From: an uncultured Alphaproteobacteria bacterium
Lineage (GTDB): Bacteria; Pseudomonadota; Alphaproteobacteria; Caulobacterales; Aquidulcibacteraceae
Length of the DNA stretch: 64,000 bases
NCBI GenBank assembly: GCA_902826335.1
Contig: CADEEL010000001.1
Coordinates: 80,445-144,444, forward strand
Direction of reading: 5' to 3'
The position numbers and the translations under genes are program-made. Of the stretch, positions 1 to 9,649 are shown piece after piece. Within the stretch, counting starts at the first letter, position 1; the number at the start of each line of letters is the position of its first letter. Under the pieces are notes generated by a model. It was not told where the DNA came from, did not search any database, and saw only the letters and a program-made list of their open reading frames with translations.

Positions 1-160
1 TTTCCACTTGCCGCGCTCGACGCTGTTCATGCTGGTCGCGGCTTTTGTCGGGCGTGCGCGCGCACATGAGATTTACGCGGCGGCGATCGCCGCGCGCTAC
101 CGCTTCTATTCCTATGGCGATGCGAGCTTGTTATGGCGCGGAGAAAGCAAAAATGGTTGA
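1..160 (+). CDS. queA: QueA C-terminal end (partial)
   Basis: The reading frame is open from base 2 to a TGA at 158-160 and gives about 52 residues. They match the tail of S-adenosylmethionine:tRNA ribosyltransferase-isomerase, including [17 protein letters not shown] and the [12 protein letters not shown] signature. QueA transfers and isomerises the ribosyl part of SAM onto preQ1-tRNA to give epoxyqueuosine. Its position just before tgt, the enzyme that inserts preQ1, fits a queuosine operon. The start lies outside the window. Confidence 0.85.
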   Translation, partial: FHLPRSTLFMLVAAFVGRARAHEIYAAAIAARYRFYSYGDASLLWRGESKNG

Positions 161-175
161 GCGCCTGAAAATTCT

Positions 176-199
176 CCCCCTCCCCGTGAGTGGAGGGGG
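176..199 (+). repeat. GC-rich hairpin in the queA-tgt gap
   Basis: CCCCCTCC (176-183) can pair with GGAGGGGG (192-199) around an 8-base loop. It fills most of the 48-base gap before tgt. The only good Shine-Dalgarno sequence for tgt (GGAGG, 192-196) is inside the right arm, so folding would hide it. Similar C-rich/G-rich hairpins occur before parC. The regulatory effect is inference. Confidence 0.45.
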
Positions 200-208
200 C
201 AGGGGGAG

Positions 209-1318
209 ATGAGCGCATTTCCCTTTGTAATTCACACGCACGACGGCGCCGCACGCACAGGCGCGCTGGAAACGCCGCGCGGAATTATCCGCACGCCCGC
301 TTTCATGCCGGTGGGTACGGCCGCGACCGTGAAGGCGCTGACGGTCGATCAAGTGCGCGCGGCTGGCGCGGACATAATCCTCGGCAACACCTATCACCTC
401 ATGCTGCGCCCCGGCGCCGAGCGCGTCGCGCGTCTTGGCGGCCTGCACACATTCATGCGCTGGGACGGGCCGATCCTGACCGATTCCGGCGGCTATCAGG
501 TCATGTCGCTGTCGGGTCTGCGCACGCTGACAGAAGAGGGTGTCACCTTTCGCAGCCATATAGATGGCTCGACGCATCACCTCTCCCCCGAACGCGCCAT
601 CGAGATCCAAGCTGATCTTCTGGGCGCGGACATCGTCATGCAATTGGACGAATGCCCCGCTCTGCCCGCGCCGCGTGACGAGGTGGAGAAGGCGATGGAA
701 TTGTCAATGCGCTGGGCGGAGCGGTGCAAGCAGGTGTTCGGCGCGCGCGCCGCGCAAAACCTCTTCGCCATCGTGCAGGGCGGAACCGATGACGCTTTGC
801 GTAGGAAATCCGCGGAAGCGCTCGTCGCCGAAGGCTTTGACGGCTACGCGATTGGCGGGCTCGCGGTCGGCGAGGGCCATGACGAAATGGTGCGCACCTT
901 GGGGGCCACCGCGCCTTATCTACCTGAAGATCGGCCGCGTTACCTCATGGGCGTTGGCAAGCCGATCGATCTAGTCGAGAGCGTCGCGCGTGGGATCGAT
1001 ATGTTTGACTGCGTATTGCCGACGCGCTCTGGCCGCCACGGCCAGGCCTGGAGCGATGCGGGCCCGCTCAATTTGAAGAATGCGCGCTTTGCGGAGGATG
1101 CGGCGCCGCTGAATGAAGCGCTCGATTGCCCGGCGAGCCAAGAGTATTCCCGCGCTTATCTTCACCACCTGGTGAAGTGCGAAGAGGTGCTCGGCCAGGT
1201 TCTGCTCTCCTGGCACAATGTCGCGTATTACGAGGACCTGATGGCGCGCATGCGCGCGGCGATCGCGGCGGGGACGTTTGAGGAATTTGTCGCGGCGTTC
1301 AGGGCGCGCGTGACGTAG
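209..1318 (+). CDS. tgt: Queuine/preQ1 tRNA-ribosyltransferase Tgt
   Basis: This 369-residue protein has the usual length and fold signature of bacterial tRNA-guanine transglycosylase. It exchanges guanine-34 for preQ1 in tRNAs with GUN anticodons. Visible landmarks are [14 protein letters not shown] near the N terminus, [13 protein letters not shown], the GG-rich segment AIGGLAVGE, and [15 protein letters not shown], which carries the nucleophilic Asp. The C-terminal zinc site is odd: families normally show C-x-C-x2-C followed by a His, but here the stretch reads [17 protein letters not shown], keeping one Cys and the later His. The start follows a G-rich tract with poor spacing; N-terminal similarity supports it. 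Confidence 0.95.
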   Translation: MSAFPFVIHTHDGAARTGALETPRGIIRTPAFMPVGTAATVKALTVDQVRAAGADIILGNTYHLMLRPGAERVARLGGLHTFMRWDGPILTDSGGYQVMSLSGLRTLTEEGVTFRSHIDGSTHHLSPERAIEIQADLLGADIVMQLDECPALPAPRDEVEKAMELSMRWAERCKQVFGARAAQNLFAIVQGGTDDALRRKSAEALVAEGFDGYAIGGLAVGEGHDEMVRTLGATAPYLPEDRPRYLMGVGKPIDLVESVARGIDMFDCVLPTRSGRHGQAWSDAGPLNLKNARFAEDAAPLNEALDCPASQEYSRAYLHHLVKCEEVLGQVLLSWHNVAYYEDLMARMRAAIAAGTFEEFVAAFRARVT

Positions 1319-1326
1319 TCCAACCC

Positions 1327-1929
1327 CTATTGCGGCGCGCCGACATTCGCCTGGCGTGGGCTTGGATCGGGCGGGCGCGTCGCCGGCCCGGGTGGTGGCG
1401 CGGGCAGCACGGCCCGGCAGCCGAGCGAGGCGCCATAGCCGCGCAGGAAGGCGCGGCGCATCTGGCCCATTTCGATGGCGCGGGCGTAGCGCTGGTCGGC
1501 CCGCTGCGCGCCCGAGAGCCGCCGCACCCAGCCGCGGAAGGGAATCGCGTCGGCGGCGAGGTTCTCGGCCGCGTCCACCGTGGCGTTCGAGGCCGCCTCC
1601 ATGCCCTGTTCGCGGCGCGTGCGCGTCGAGGGCTGGTAATTTTCCCCGCCGATGATCGCGTCCAACTGCCCGATCTCATATTGCACGTTCGGGCAGCCGC
1701 CCGCGAGCGACAGCGTCGAATAAGGATAGCGCATGTTTTCAAGGAGATCGGGGATGTCCGGCCGGACGAGGCCGACATCGCGGAGCGGCTGCTGCGCCGC
1801 GCCGGCGATGCCCCGCCGCGTTCGATCCGCGCGCGTGTCATCGTCGCCCGTCTGGGCGCGCGAGGCGCACGCCGTCGCCGCCAGCGCCAATACGATCACG
1901 CCCAAACGCAAAATTGACTTCACCGCCAT
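1327..1929 (-). CDS. Putative lipoprotein of unknown function
   Basis: This 200-residue protein begins with a basic n-region and a hydrophobic stretch ending in LALAATAC, a lipobox-like sequence with Cys at about residue 21, so it is probably exported and lipidated. The mature part has no domain I recognise. It contains CPNVQYEIGQLDAIIGG, an alanine-rich middle, another Cys near residue 167 and a proline-rich tail. It is convergent with tgt (8-base gap) and divergent from hrpB. Function unknown. Confidence 0.7.
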   Translation of the reverse strand: MAVKSILRLGVIVLALAATACASRAQTGDDDTRADRTRRGIAGAAQQPLRDVGLVRPDIPDLLENMRYPYSTLSLAGGCPNVQYEIGQLDAIIGGENYQPSTRTRREQGMEAASNATVDAAENLAADAIPFRGWVRRLSGAQRADQRYARAIEMGQMRRAFLRGYGASLGCRAVLPAPPPGPATRPPDPSPRQANVGAPQ

Positions 1930-1996
1930 ACCCGTGCTCCCAGCCCCCTTTTAGCCGGTAGAGATGCGCCAGGGAATGGGCGGAGAGCGGGGCCTG

Positions 1997-4426
1997 ATGC
2001 TGCCGGTCGATGCGGTTCTGCCCGATCTTCTGACGGCGCTGGAGGCGCGCGCCACCGCCGTGCTCGTCGCGCCCCCAGGCGCGGGGAAAACAACGCGCGC
2101 GCCTTTGGCTCTGCTTGAAGCGCCGTGGGCGGCGGGGCGCAAAATCCTGCTCCTGGCGCCGCGCCGGATCGCCGCGCGCGCCGCCGCCCAGCGGATGGCG
2201 GCCACATTGGGCGAACGCGTGGGCGAGACGATCGGCTTTCGCGTCCGCCTGGAAAGCAAGGTCAGCGCGCGCACGCGCATCGAAGTGATGACCGAGGGCG
2301 TGTTCACGCGCCGCATCTTGGGCGATCCAACGCTCGGCGATGTAGCGGCGGTTCTGTTCGACGAATTCCACGAGCGCAGCCTTGAGGGCGATCTAGGCCT
2401 GGCGCTCGCGCGCGACGCGCAGGCGGGTCTGCGCGAGGATATGCGCATCGTCGTCATGTCGGCGACGCTGGATGTCGCGCGCGTGTCGGCGCTGCTCGGC
2501 GATGCGCCGGTGATCGAATCCAAGGGCCGGATGCATCCCGTGCGCATCGAGTATCGCCCGCGCAATCCGCGCGGCGATCTGGAAGCCGACGTGGCCGATG
2601 CGGTGTGCGCCGCGCTGCGCGCGGAAAGCGGGAGCGCGCTTATGTTCCTGCCAGGGGCGCGTGAGATCGAACGCGTCGCGGCGCTGCTGCGCGCGCGCGT
2701 GCACGATGCTGGCGTCGATGTGCATACGCTCTATGGCGCACTGAGCGGCGTGGACCAGGACGCCGCGATCGCGCCCGCGCCGCCGGGCCGGCGCAAAATC
2801 GTGCTCGCCACCTCGATCGCGGAAACCAGCCTCACCATCGAAGGCGTGCGCGTGGTGATCGATAGCGGCCTGGCGCGCCGCCCCCGCTACGAGCCGGACG
2901 TCGGGCTGACGCGGCTTGAAACCGTGCGCGCGAGCCAGGCCTCGATCACGCAGCGCGCGGGCCGCGCCGGGCGGCTCGAACCGGGCCTGTGCGTGCGGCT
3001 CTGGGCGGAAGGTGAAACGCGCGCGCTGGCGCCGGCTGACCGCCCGGAAATCCTGGAAGCCGATCTCTCCAACCTCGTTCTCGATCTCGCGGCTTGGGGC
3101 GTCGCCGATCCCGCGCCGCTCTCCTGGCTCGATCCGCCGCCCATGCCTGCGTGGCGCGAAGCGCGCGCGCTGCTGAACGCCATCGGTGCGCTGGATGACG
3201 ACGGACGACTCACCGCGCATGGGCGCGCGCTGGCGGATTTGCCGCTACCGCCACGCTTGGCGCACATGGTGTGCGCCGCGCCGCCTGCGGATCGACGGGC
3301 GGGCGCGCATCTGGCCGTGCTGCTCACCGAACAAGGCCTCGGCGGGCGCGATGTCGATGTACGCGTGCGCCTCGACCGCTTCACGCGGGAGGGTTCGCAA
3401 CGCGCCGGCGCCGCGCGCGGCTTGGCCGACCGCATAGCCCGTATGGCGGGCGCCGTCGGCGATGAACTGGATGTTGAACGCGTGGGCGTGCTGCTGGCTC
3501 TCGCTTTTCCTGATCGCGTCGCCAAGGCGCGCGGCGGCGCGTTCCTGATGGCCAATGGCCGCGCCGCCGGGATTGACGAGACCGAGGCGTTGGCGCGCGC
3601 GCGCTTCATCGCGGTTGCGGAGATCGCCGGTCGCGCCGAGCGCGCGCGCGTCATCGCCGCCGCGCCGATCGAACAAGCCGAACTCGAAACGATATTCGCC
3701 GATCGGATCGAGACCAGGCGCATCGTGGCGTTCGACGCCGCCAGCGGCGCGGTGCGCGGCCGGCGCGTGCGATCCCTCGGGAAGATCGCGCTCTCCGAAG
3801 GGCCGCTTGACGATGTGAGCGGGGAGGAAAGCGCTGCCGCGCTTCACGCGGCGGTGCGCGCGCACGGAATCGGCTTGCTTCCGTGGTCGGAGCAGGACGT
3901 TCAACTGCGCGCCCGCGTGGCGCTGCTGCGCAAATTTGACGACGCAGCATGGCCGGACTGGTCGGATGAAGCGCTGATGGCGAGCCTCGATTCATGGCTT
4001 GCGCCCGCGCTGCTGGGCGCATCGAAGCTGGCGGACATCAAAATTGGCGCGGCGCTGGAGCACGGCCTCAGCTTTGCGCAGCGACGTGCGTTGGCCGTAG
4101 AGGCGCCGCCGCGTTTCGACACGCCAGCGGGCGGGTCCGCCGCCATCGATTATGCGTGCGAGGGCGCGCCGGCGGTGGATGTGCGCTTGCAAGAACTGTT
4201 CGGCATGGCTGCGCACCCGGCCATCGCAAACGGCCGCGCGCCCTTGCTGTTGCGTCTCCTCTCCCCCGCGCAGCGCCCCATTCAGGTGACGCGCGATCTG
4301 CCTGGATTCTGGAGCGGTTCATACGCCGCCGTGCGCGCCGAGATGCGAGGCCGCTACCCAAAACATCCCTGGCCGAACGATCCGCTCTCGGCGCCGCCGA
4401 CGAGACGGGCTAAGCCGCGCCAATGA
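1997..4426 (+). CDS. hrpB: ATP-dependent helicase HrpB
   Basis: A DExH-box helicase of 809 residues, the normal HrpB size. It shows the Walker A APPGAGKTT, the DEFHER Walker B box, the SAT motif (MSATLD), motif V SIAETSLTIEGV and motif VI QRAGRAGR, then the HA2 region and the HrpB-specific C terminus. HrpB proteins are bacterial relatives of DEAH RNA helicases; their role is poorly defined. I place the start at 1997 because the protein then opens MLPVDAVLPDLL, as in relatives, and GGAGAG lies 9 bases upstream. In-frame ATGs at 1964 and 1976 are alternatives. The stop overlaps the next gene by 4 bases. Confidence 0.93.
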   Translation: MLPVDAVLPDLLTALEARATAVLVAPPGAGKTTRAPLALLEAPWAAGRKILLLAPRRIAARAAAQRMAATLGERVGETIGFRVRLESKVSARTRIEVMTEGVFTRRILGDPTLGDVAAVLFDEFHERSLEGDLGLALARDAQAGLREDMRIVVMSATLDVARVSALLGDAPVIESKGRMHPVRIEYRPRNPRGDLEADVADAVCAALRAESGSALMFLPGAREIERVAALLRARVHDAGVDVHTLYGALSGVDQDAAIAPAPPGRRKIVLATSIAETSLTIEGVRVVIDSGLARRPRYEPDVGLTRLETVRASQASITQRAGRAGRLEPGLCVRLWAEGETRALAPADRPEILEADLSNLVLDLAAWGVADPAPLSWLDPPPMPAWREARALLNAIGALDDDGRLTAHGRALADLPLPPRLAHMVCAAPPADRRAGAHLAVLLTEQGLGGRDVDVRVRLDRFTREGSQRAGAARGLADRIARMAGAVGDELDVERVGVLLALAFPDRVAKARGGAFLMANGRAAGIDETEALARARFIAVAEIAGRAERARVIAAAPIEQAELETIFADRIETRRIVAFDAASGAVRGRRVRSLGKIALSEGPLDDVSGEESAAALHAAVRAHGIGLLPWSEQDVQLRARVALLRKFDDAAWPDWSDEALMASLDSWLAPALLGASKLADIKIGAALEHGLSFAQRRALAVEAPPRFDTPAGGSAAIDYACEGAPAVDVRLQELFGMAAHPAIANGRAPLLLRLLSPAQRPIQVTRDLPGFWSGSYAAVRAEMRGRYPKHPWPNDPLSAPPTRRAKPRQ

Positions 4427-5382
4427 TCCCGCCCACCTTCGCCGACATCGAGACTGCGGCTGACCGCATCGCGCCGTTCGTGCGCCGCACGCCGCTTCTG
4501 CACGATGAGGCGCTGAGCGAAGCGCTTGGCGCGACTATCCATGTCAAGGCCGAATGCTTGCAGCGGTTCGGCGCGTTCAAGCTGCGCGGCGCGTTCAACC
4601 GGATCGCATCTCTCCCGGAGGAGACGCGCGCTAATGGCGTGTTGGCGTTCTCATCCGGCAATCACGCCATCGCGGTGGCGGCGACGGCGAAGCATTTTGG
4701 GATTCCCGCCGTCATCGTCATGCCGGCCGATGCGCCGGCGGCGAAAATGGCGCGCGTGCGCGAACTGGGCGGCGAGGTGATCGCCTATGACCGTGTGCGC
4801 GAAAGCCGCGAAGAGATCGGCGCGCGCATTGCGGAAGAGCGAGGCCTGCCGATCGTCAAGCCGTTTGACGATTCCTACGTGATCGCCGGTCAGGGCACGG
4901 CGGGGCTGGAGATCGCAAGGGACATCACGCCGGACATTGTCATTGCGTCGGCGAGCGGAGGCGGGCTCGTCACGGGCGTGGCGCTCGCCGTGCGCCACCT
5001 TCATCCGCATGCGCTGATCTATGCGGCCGAACCGGAAGGCCATGACGACATCGCCCGCTCGTTGGCGGCCGGCGCGATCCAATCCAATCCGCCCGGCGTG
5101 CGCTCGATGTGCGATGCGCTGCTCGTTGAGCGCATGGGTGAAATTCCATTCAAGCTGGCGCAAGCGCATCTGGTCGGCGCGGTGGCTGTGAGCGACGCGG
5201 ACGTGAAGGCCGCGATGCGACATGCGTTTTCGGCGCTGAAACTCGTCGTCGAGCCTGGCGGCGCGGTCGCGCTTGCGGCGGTGTTGGCGGGCAAGATCGA
5301 TGTGCGCGGTAAAACCGTGGCCATTATCGCCAGCGGCGGCAATGTGGATGCGGAAACGTTCTGCGATGCCGTAAGCGCCTAA
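4423..5382 (+). CDS. Threonine/serine dehydratase (PLP fold type II)
   Basis: A 319-residue enzyme of the threonine dehydratase/serine racemase family. The PLP lysine lies in RFGAFKLRGAFNR (Lys53), SSGNHAIAVA binds the substrate, and the glycine-rich phosphate loop is ASGGGLVTG. It probably deaminates threonine to 2-oxobutyrate or serine to pyruvate, but a racemase cannot be excluded. The C-terminal ACT regulatory domain of biosynthetic IlvA is absent, so isoleucine feedback is not expected. The start codon overlaps the hrpB stop in an ATGA, suggesting translational coupling. Its end overlaps the convergent lytic transglycosylase by 4 bases. Confidence 0.88.
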   Translation: MIPPTFADIETAADRIAPFVRRTPLLHDEALSEALGATIHVKAECLQRFGAFKLRGAFNRIASLPEETRANGVLAFSSGNHAIAVAATAKHFGIPAVIVMPADAPAAKMARVRELGGEVIAYDRVRESREEIGARIAEERGLPIVKPFDDSYVIAGQGTAGLEIARDITPDIVIASASGGGLVTGVALAVRHLHPHALIYAAEPEGHDDIARSLAAGAIQSNPPGVRSMCDALLVERMGEIPFKLAQAHLVGAVAVSDADVKAAMRHAFSALKLVVEPGGAVALAAVLAGKIDVRGKTVAIIASGGNVDAETFCDAVSA

Positions 5383-7445
5383 AGCGCGCCGCGCCGCATG
5401 TCCTGCTCGATGGCGATGGGCGTCGGCGCGCCGGCGATGCGGTGGCGATAGACCTGCACATTTTCCAAGACGCGTTGCACATAATTGCGCGTTTCGGGGA
5501 TCGGAATGAGTTCGATCCAATCGACGACATCCGCGCTCGGCCGGCGCGGATCGCCCCAATCCGCGATCCATTCGCGCGCGCGCCCGCCGCCGGCATTGTA
5601 GGCCGCGATGGTGAGCACATAGGAGCCGGAGAATTCATCGAGTAGATCAGAGAGGTGCGCCGCGCCGAGGCGCATATTGTATTGCGGATCGCCGGTGAGA
5701 TTGGCGAGCTGATAGGGCAGCCCATAGCGATTGGCCGTGATGCGCGCCGTCGCCGGCATAAGCTGCATGAGGCCGCGCGCGCCAACCGGGCTCATGGCGC
5801 GGGGATCGAATTCGCTCTCCTGGCGGATGATGGCGTAAACAAGCGCTGGCTCGGGCCGCGATGATTGGCGCACTTCCGCCGGCAGCTCCGGCATCGGGAA
5901 GGCGGCGTTGACGGCCACGAGCCCGCGGCGAATGCCGGCCTTGGCCGCGCGCAGTGATGTGCGGGTGAAGCTCGCCTCACGCGCCATGGCGGCGAGCATT
6001 TCAAGTTCTTCCGCACTCCCCAGCGTGTCATCGAGATGATAGGCGATGCTTTCGAAATCGCGTTGCGTGCCGAATTCGGCGATCAGACGCAGCAGGCGAA
6101 CAAGTTCGTTGGATTCAAACCGCGCGCGCGCCTCTCGGGAAATCGGCCCCGGCGGATGGAGATTCATCTGTGCGCCGCGCCGCGCCGCGGCGATCTGGCC
6201 GTAATAGGTGAAGTCATAACGCGCGGCCTCGGTGAGGCGCAGATCGGCCTCCGCCGTTTGCCCGAGCGCGCGGGCGGCTTGCGCGCGCCAATAGAGCGCG
6301 CGCGCGCGGCTGACGGGCGTTGAGACGTTTTCATCCAGGTGCGCGAAGTGCCGTGCGGCGGCCGGCGCGTCGTTCAAGAAGCGCAGGGAAAGCCAGCCGG
6401 CCATCCATTCGGAATCCGCGAATTGCTCGCCCGACGTGAGGGCGTGGTTGGAGACCAGGCGATAGGCGCCGCGCCGATCGCCCCCGCGCATGGCGCGCGG
6501 CACGTAAAGGCGGCGCTCCTCGGCGATCTCATCGCGCGCGGCGTGCGGCGCGGCCGAAGGCGTGATGCGCATGGCGTAGGTGATCGCCTCTTCCGGGCGA
6601 CCTGTGCGGCGCAAATAGCGCACCCGGTCATACAGAAAGCCGGGGTCTTCCGCGCGCGAGGCGGGCACCGCGTCCACGGCGGCCTGGAGCCCGCGGCGCG
6701 GACGCGTCTGCAGTGCAATGCGTGCGTTAGCGACCGCGCGGTCGGCCGGCGAGACACGCCCCATCAGGCGCTGCGCCGCCCCGCGTTCGCCGCGCCACAA
6801 GGAAAGATCAAGCCGCGCGGCGTGATCCTCCTGGGTCAGCGCGCCGGAGAATTCATCGAGCGCGATCGCTTCCGAGCGCGCGGTCAGCGCGTTCTCGCGC
6901 CAGGCCTGACGCGCCAACTCGTTGGCCTCGCGTGTTTCGCCGCTGGCGCGCAGCGCCTGCGCCAGCGCGATGCGCCCATCGCCGGAGACCGGCCCGCCAT
7001 CGGCGCGCAGCCAGGCCACACGCTCGCGTGGGCTGAGGCCGGAATCCAGGATCGCCTGTTCGGCGCGTTGGCGCATGGTTGCGCGGCTGGGCCAATCTTC
7101 GAGCTCGCGCAGCGCTTGAGACAAATCCGAAAACAGGGCTGGCGCGTCCGACGCGGACGCGTAGCGCCATTGCAGCGCGCGCCGCACCAGCGGATCGGAC
7201 GCGGCGTCACGCTGCATGCGCAGGCCCGCCCAATCATTGGCGGCGGCGGCCGCCATGCCGTCGCGCAGCCGCGAATATTCGGGCGGCGCGGGGCGCGCGG
7301 GCGCGGCGATGGTGAACGTCACCGGCTCGGCCTGTTCGGCCAGGGCGATCTGGCGCGACGCCCCGCCAATGATCAGGCCGACGAGCCCCAAGGTCGCGGC
7401 GATTCCGCCGATCGGCGCCCAGTGCTTCATCGTTCCGCGCTTCAT
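5379..7445 (-). CDS. slt: Soluble lytic murein transglycosylase
   Basis: A 688-residue periplasmic enzyme that cleaves the MurNAc-GlcNAc bond of peptidoglycan, forming 1,6-anhydroMurNAc ends. An N-terminal signal-like hydrophobic segment (about residues 8-35) is followed by a long alpha-helical superhelix region rich in Ala, Arg and Leu. A C-terminal SLT domain carries IIRQESEFDPRAMSP (catalytic Glu), GARGLMQLMP and AYNAGGGRAREWI. This order matches Slt70-type enzymes. It is transcribed alone. The 220 bases between it and divergent dapA hold the promoters; I see no further gene there. Confidence 0.9.
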   Translation of the reverse strand: MKRGTMKHWAPIGGIAATLGLVGLIIGGASRQIALAEQAEPVTFTIAAPARPAPPEYSRLRDGMAAAAANDWAGLRMQRDAASDPLVRRALQWRYASASDAPALFSDLSQALRELEDWPSRATMRQRAEQAILDSGLSPRERVAWLRADGGPVSGDGRIALAQALRASGETREANELARQAWRENALTARSEAIALDEFSGALTQEDHAARLDLSLWRGERGAAQRLMGRVSPADRAVANARIALQTRPRRGLQAAVDAVPASRAEDPGFLYDRVRYLRRTGRPEEAITYAMRITPSAAPHAARDEIAEERRLYVPRAMRGGDRRGAYRLVSNHALTSGEQFADSEWMAGWLSLRFLNDAPAAARHFAHLDENVSTPVSRARALYWRAQAARALGQTAEADLRLTEAARYDFTYYGQIAAARRGAQMNLHPPGPISREARARFESNELVRLLRLIAEFGTQRDFESIAYHLDDTLGSAEELEMLAAMAREASFTRTSLRAAKAGIRRGLVAVNAAFPMPELPAEVRQSSRPEPALVYAIIRQESEFDPRAMSPVGARGLMQLMPATARITANRYGLPYQLANLTGDPQYNMRLGAAHLSDLLDEFSGSYVLTIAAYNAGGGRAREWIADWGDPRRPSADVVDWIELIPIPETRNYVQRVLENVQVYRHRIAGAPTPIAIEQDMRRGAL

Positions 7446-7665
7446 CGTTCCGCCTCCGCTTGCGGTTCGCCTGATCGACAGCCTAGATTGCGCGGAGGTT
7501 CAACGCGACTCCCGCTCTCAAATCTTACCTTGCGGGCTTCGCCGGAATTGGGGCGAAACGGCGCCGGCGCGCGCACCCGCGCAATCGGCCGCCAGCATGC
7601 GGCAGGATTCGCGCCTTTTCCAGTGTGGGCGAGAGTCAGAAGAGGTCGGATTGCGCGCGCGCCTA

Positions 7666-8541
7666 ATGAACACAATTCGCGGCTCCATCCCCGCCCTGGT
7701 TACGCCAATTCGCGGCGGGGCTGTGGATTTGCCGGCTTTTCAAGCGCTTGTCGCGCGCCAGGCGGCCGCCGGGACACATGGGTTCGTCCCCTGCGGAACC
7801 ACCGGCGAATCACCAACGCTGTCCGATGCGGAGCATGCGGGCCTCATACGCGCCTGCGTCGAGGCGGCGGACGGCCGGCCCGTGATCGCCGGGTGCGGCT
7901 CGGCCGCCACCGATCACGCCTTGCATTTGATGCGCGCGGCGAAGGCGGCGGGGGCGGATGCGGCGTTGGTTGTGACCCCCTATTACAACCGCCCGAGCCA
8001 GGAGGGGCTTTATCAGCATTACAAGGCGTTGAATGACGGGGTCGATCTGCCGATCATCGTCTACAATGTGCCGGCGCGGACAAGCGTCGATCTCGCGCCC
8101 GAAACGCTCGGCCGCTTGGCGGGCCTGGCCAACATTGTGGGCGTCAAGGACGCCAGCCGCGATCTCGGCCGCGTGGCGCGCCATCGCGATCTCTGCGGCG
8201 CGAATTTCATCCTCCTGTCGGGCGAGGACGATACGGCTTTGGGCTTCAATGCGCTCGGCGGCGCCGGTTGCATCTCAGTGACGGCGAATGTCGCGCCCGC
8301 GCTCTGCGCTGCGATGCAGGAAGCCAGTCTCGCCGGCGACTACGCCGGCGCGCGCGGGATCAACGAAAAACTCGCCGACTTGCACAAGGCGCTCTTTATA
8401 GAGCCATCTCCGGCGCCGACCAAATACGCGCTTTCATTGCTGGGCCTGTGCGTGCCCGACATCCGCTTGCCGCTCGTTGAACTCAGTGATGGCGCCAAGG
8501 CGGCCGTGCGCGCCGCGATGAAGCGGGCGGACCTGCTATGA
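7666..8541 (+). CDS. dapA: 4-hydroxy-tetrahydrodipicolinate synthase
   Basis: A 291-residue class I aldolase condensing pyruvate with aspartate semialdehyde, the first step specific to lysine and diaminopimelate synthesis. Seen are [11 protein letters not shown], the [14 protein letters not shown] tyrosine motif, [11 protein letters not shown], and the Schiff-base lysine in NIVGVKDAS. The ATG at 7666 is chosen because the protein then opens [15 protein letters not shown] like other DapA proteins; an upstream in-frame extension lacks similarity. The gene ends in a 4-base overlap with smpB, a common alphaproteobacterial pairing. Confidence 0.95.
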   Translation: MNTIRGSIPALVTPIRGGAVDLPAFQALVARQAAAGTHGFVPCGTTGESPTLSDAEHAGLIRACVEAADGRPVIAGCGSAATDHALHLMRAAKAAGADAALVVTPYYNRPSQEGLYQHYKALNDGVDLPIIVYNVPARTSVDLAPETLGRLAGLANIVGVKDASRDLGRVARHRDLCGANFILLSGEDDTALGFNALGGAGCISVTANVAPALCAAMQEASLAGDYAGARGINEKLADLHKALFIEPSPAPTKYALSLLGLCVPDIRLPLVELSDGAKAAVRAAMKRADLL

Positions 8542-8999
8542 GCGAACCGCGCAAACTCATCGCCGAGCATCGCCGCGCGCGGTTCGATTATCTCATCGAG
8601 GAGACGTTCGAGACCGGCATCGTGCTGCTCGGCAGTGAAGTGAAATCACTGCGCGCGGGCCGCGCCAACATCGCGGAAAGCTATGCGAGCGCGGAGCGGG
8701 GCGAGCTTTACCTGATCAATGCGCACATTCCCGAATATGCGCCGGCCGCGCGCTTCAATCACGCGCCGCGCCGCCCGCGCAAATTGCTGGTGAAGAAAAA
8801 GGAGCTGGCGAAACTCCTAAGCGCGGTCGAACGCGAGGGGCGCACGCTCGTGCCCTTGAAGCTCTATTTCAACGACCGCGGCATCGCCAAGCTGGAGATC
8901 GCACTGGCGCGCGGCAAGAAGGCGCACGATAAGCGCGAGGCGACCAAGGATCGCGAATGGAAACGCCAGCAGGGACGGCTGTTGCGGGATAGGGGCTGA
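8538..8999 (+). CDS. smpB: SsrA-binding protein SmpB
   Basis: A 153-residue protein that binds tmRNA and brings it to stalled ribosomes for trans-translation. It has the family's [18 protein letters not shown] and [19 protein letters not shown] segments, and a basic tail ([12 protein letters not shown]) that enters the mRNA channel. The start overlaps the dapA stop (ATGA). No ssrA RNA gene was found in the window. Confidence 0.97.
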   Translation: MSEPRKLIAEHRRARFDYLIEETFETGIVLLGSEVKSLRAGRANIAESYASAERGELYLINAHIPEYAPAARFNHAPRRPRKLLVKKKELAKLLSAVEREGRTLVPLKLYFNDRGIAKLEIALARGKKAHDKREATKDREWKRQQGRLLRDRG

Positions 9000-9001
9000 A
9001 C

Positions 9002-9649
9002 CTAAGCGCCGCTTAGGAGCATGTTCGCCCGTTCAAACACCGCTTCGAACATCTCCGTTGTGAGCCGGCGCGTTTGCGTATTGTAGCGCGAGCAATGATA
9101 GGAGGAGAGGAGCGTGCGTCCCCCTGGCAGCGCCGCCTCCGCGCCATGCGAGAACTTGGCCGTCGCCGGTTTTAAATCGTGCGCGCGCAACACGCTCTCA
9201 TGCGCGATGAGGCCAAGTGCGATGATGACCTTGAGATCGGGCAGGGCGGCGATGCGCGCCTGCAAAAACGGCCGGCAGCGCGCGACTTCATCCGGGTTCG
9301 GCTTGTTCTCGGGCGGCGCGCAGCGCACGCAATTGGTGACCATGGCGCCGACGAGTTCGAAGCCGTCATTCGGATCGGCCCGGTAGGTTCCGCGCGCGTA
9401 ACCGAATTTCGTCAGCGTGCCATAGAGAAGATCGCCGGCGTAATCGCCAGTGAACGGCCGGCCCGTTCGATTGGCGCCGGTGCGCCCAGGCGCGAGGCCG
9501 ACGATCAAGAGGCGTGCGTTCGCATCACCGAACGAGGGCGCTGGGCCATTGAACCAAGCCGGCTCTGCACGCTGATTGGCGGCGCGGTAGGCCACGAGAC
9601 GCGGACAGCGGGCGCAATCGCGCGGCGCTTCCGCGCGCGCCTCATGCAT
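9002..9649 (-). CDS. Type-5 uracil-DNA glycosylase (UdgB)
   Basis: A 215-residue base-excision repair glycosylase. The motif GLAPGRTGANRTGRPFTGD is typical of family 5 (UDGb), which lacks the catalytic Asp/Asn of family 1 and accepts uracil, hypoxanthine and xanthine. Cysteines in CARCPR, NCVRC and VARC fit the [4Fe-4S] cluster ligands of families 4 and 5, and SSYHCSRYNTQT near the end is the second catalytic motif. It follows the NYN gene on the same strand with an 8-base overlap, so the two are probably co-transcribed. Confidence 0.9.
   Translation of the reverse strand: MHEARAEAPRDCARCPRLVAYRAANQRAEPAWFNGPAPSFGDANARLLIVGLAPGRTGANRTGRPFTGDYAGDLLYGTLTKFGYARGTYRADPNDGFELVGAMVTNCVRCAPPENKPNPDEVARCRPFLQARIAALPDLKVIIALGLIAHESVLRAHDLKPATAKFSHGAEAALPGGRTLLSSYHCSRYNTQTRRLTTEMFEAVFERANMLLSGA

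Noticed and set aside
7446..7665. tmRNA or other RNA gene near smpB
   Set aside because: No tRNA-like ends or tag-reading frame could be found.
6339..8036. 565-residue open frame opposite the lytic transglycosylase and into dapA
   Set aside because: Composition is typical of an antisense shadow and it spans two confident genes.
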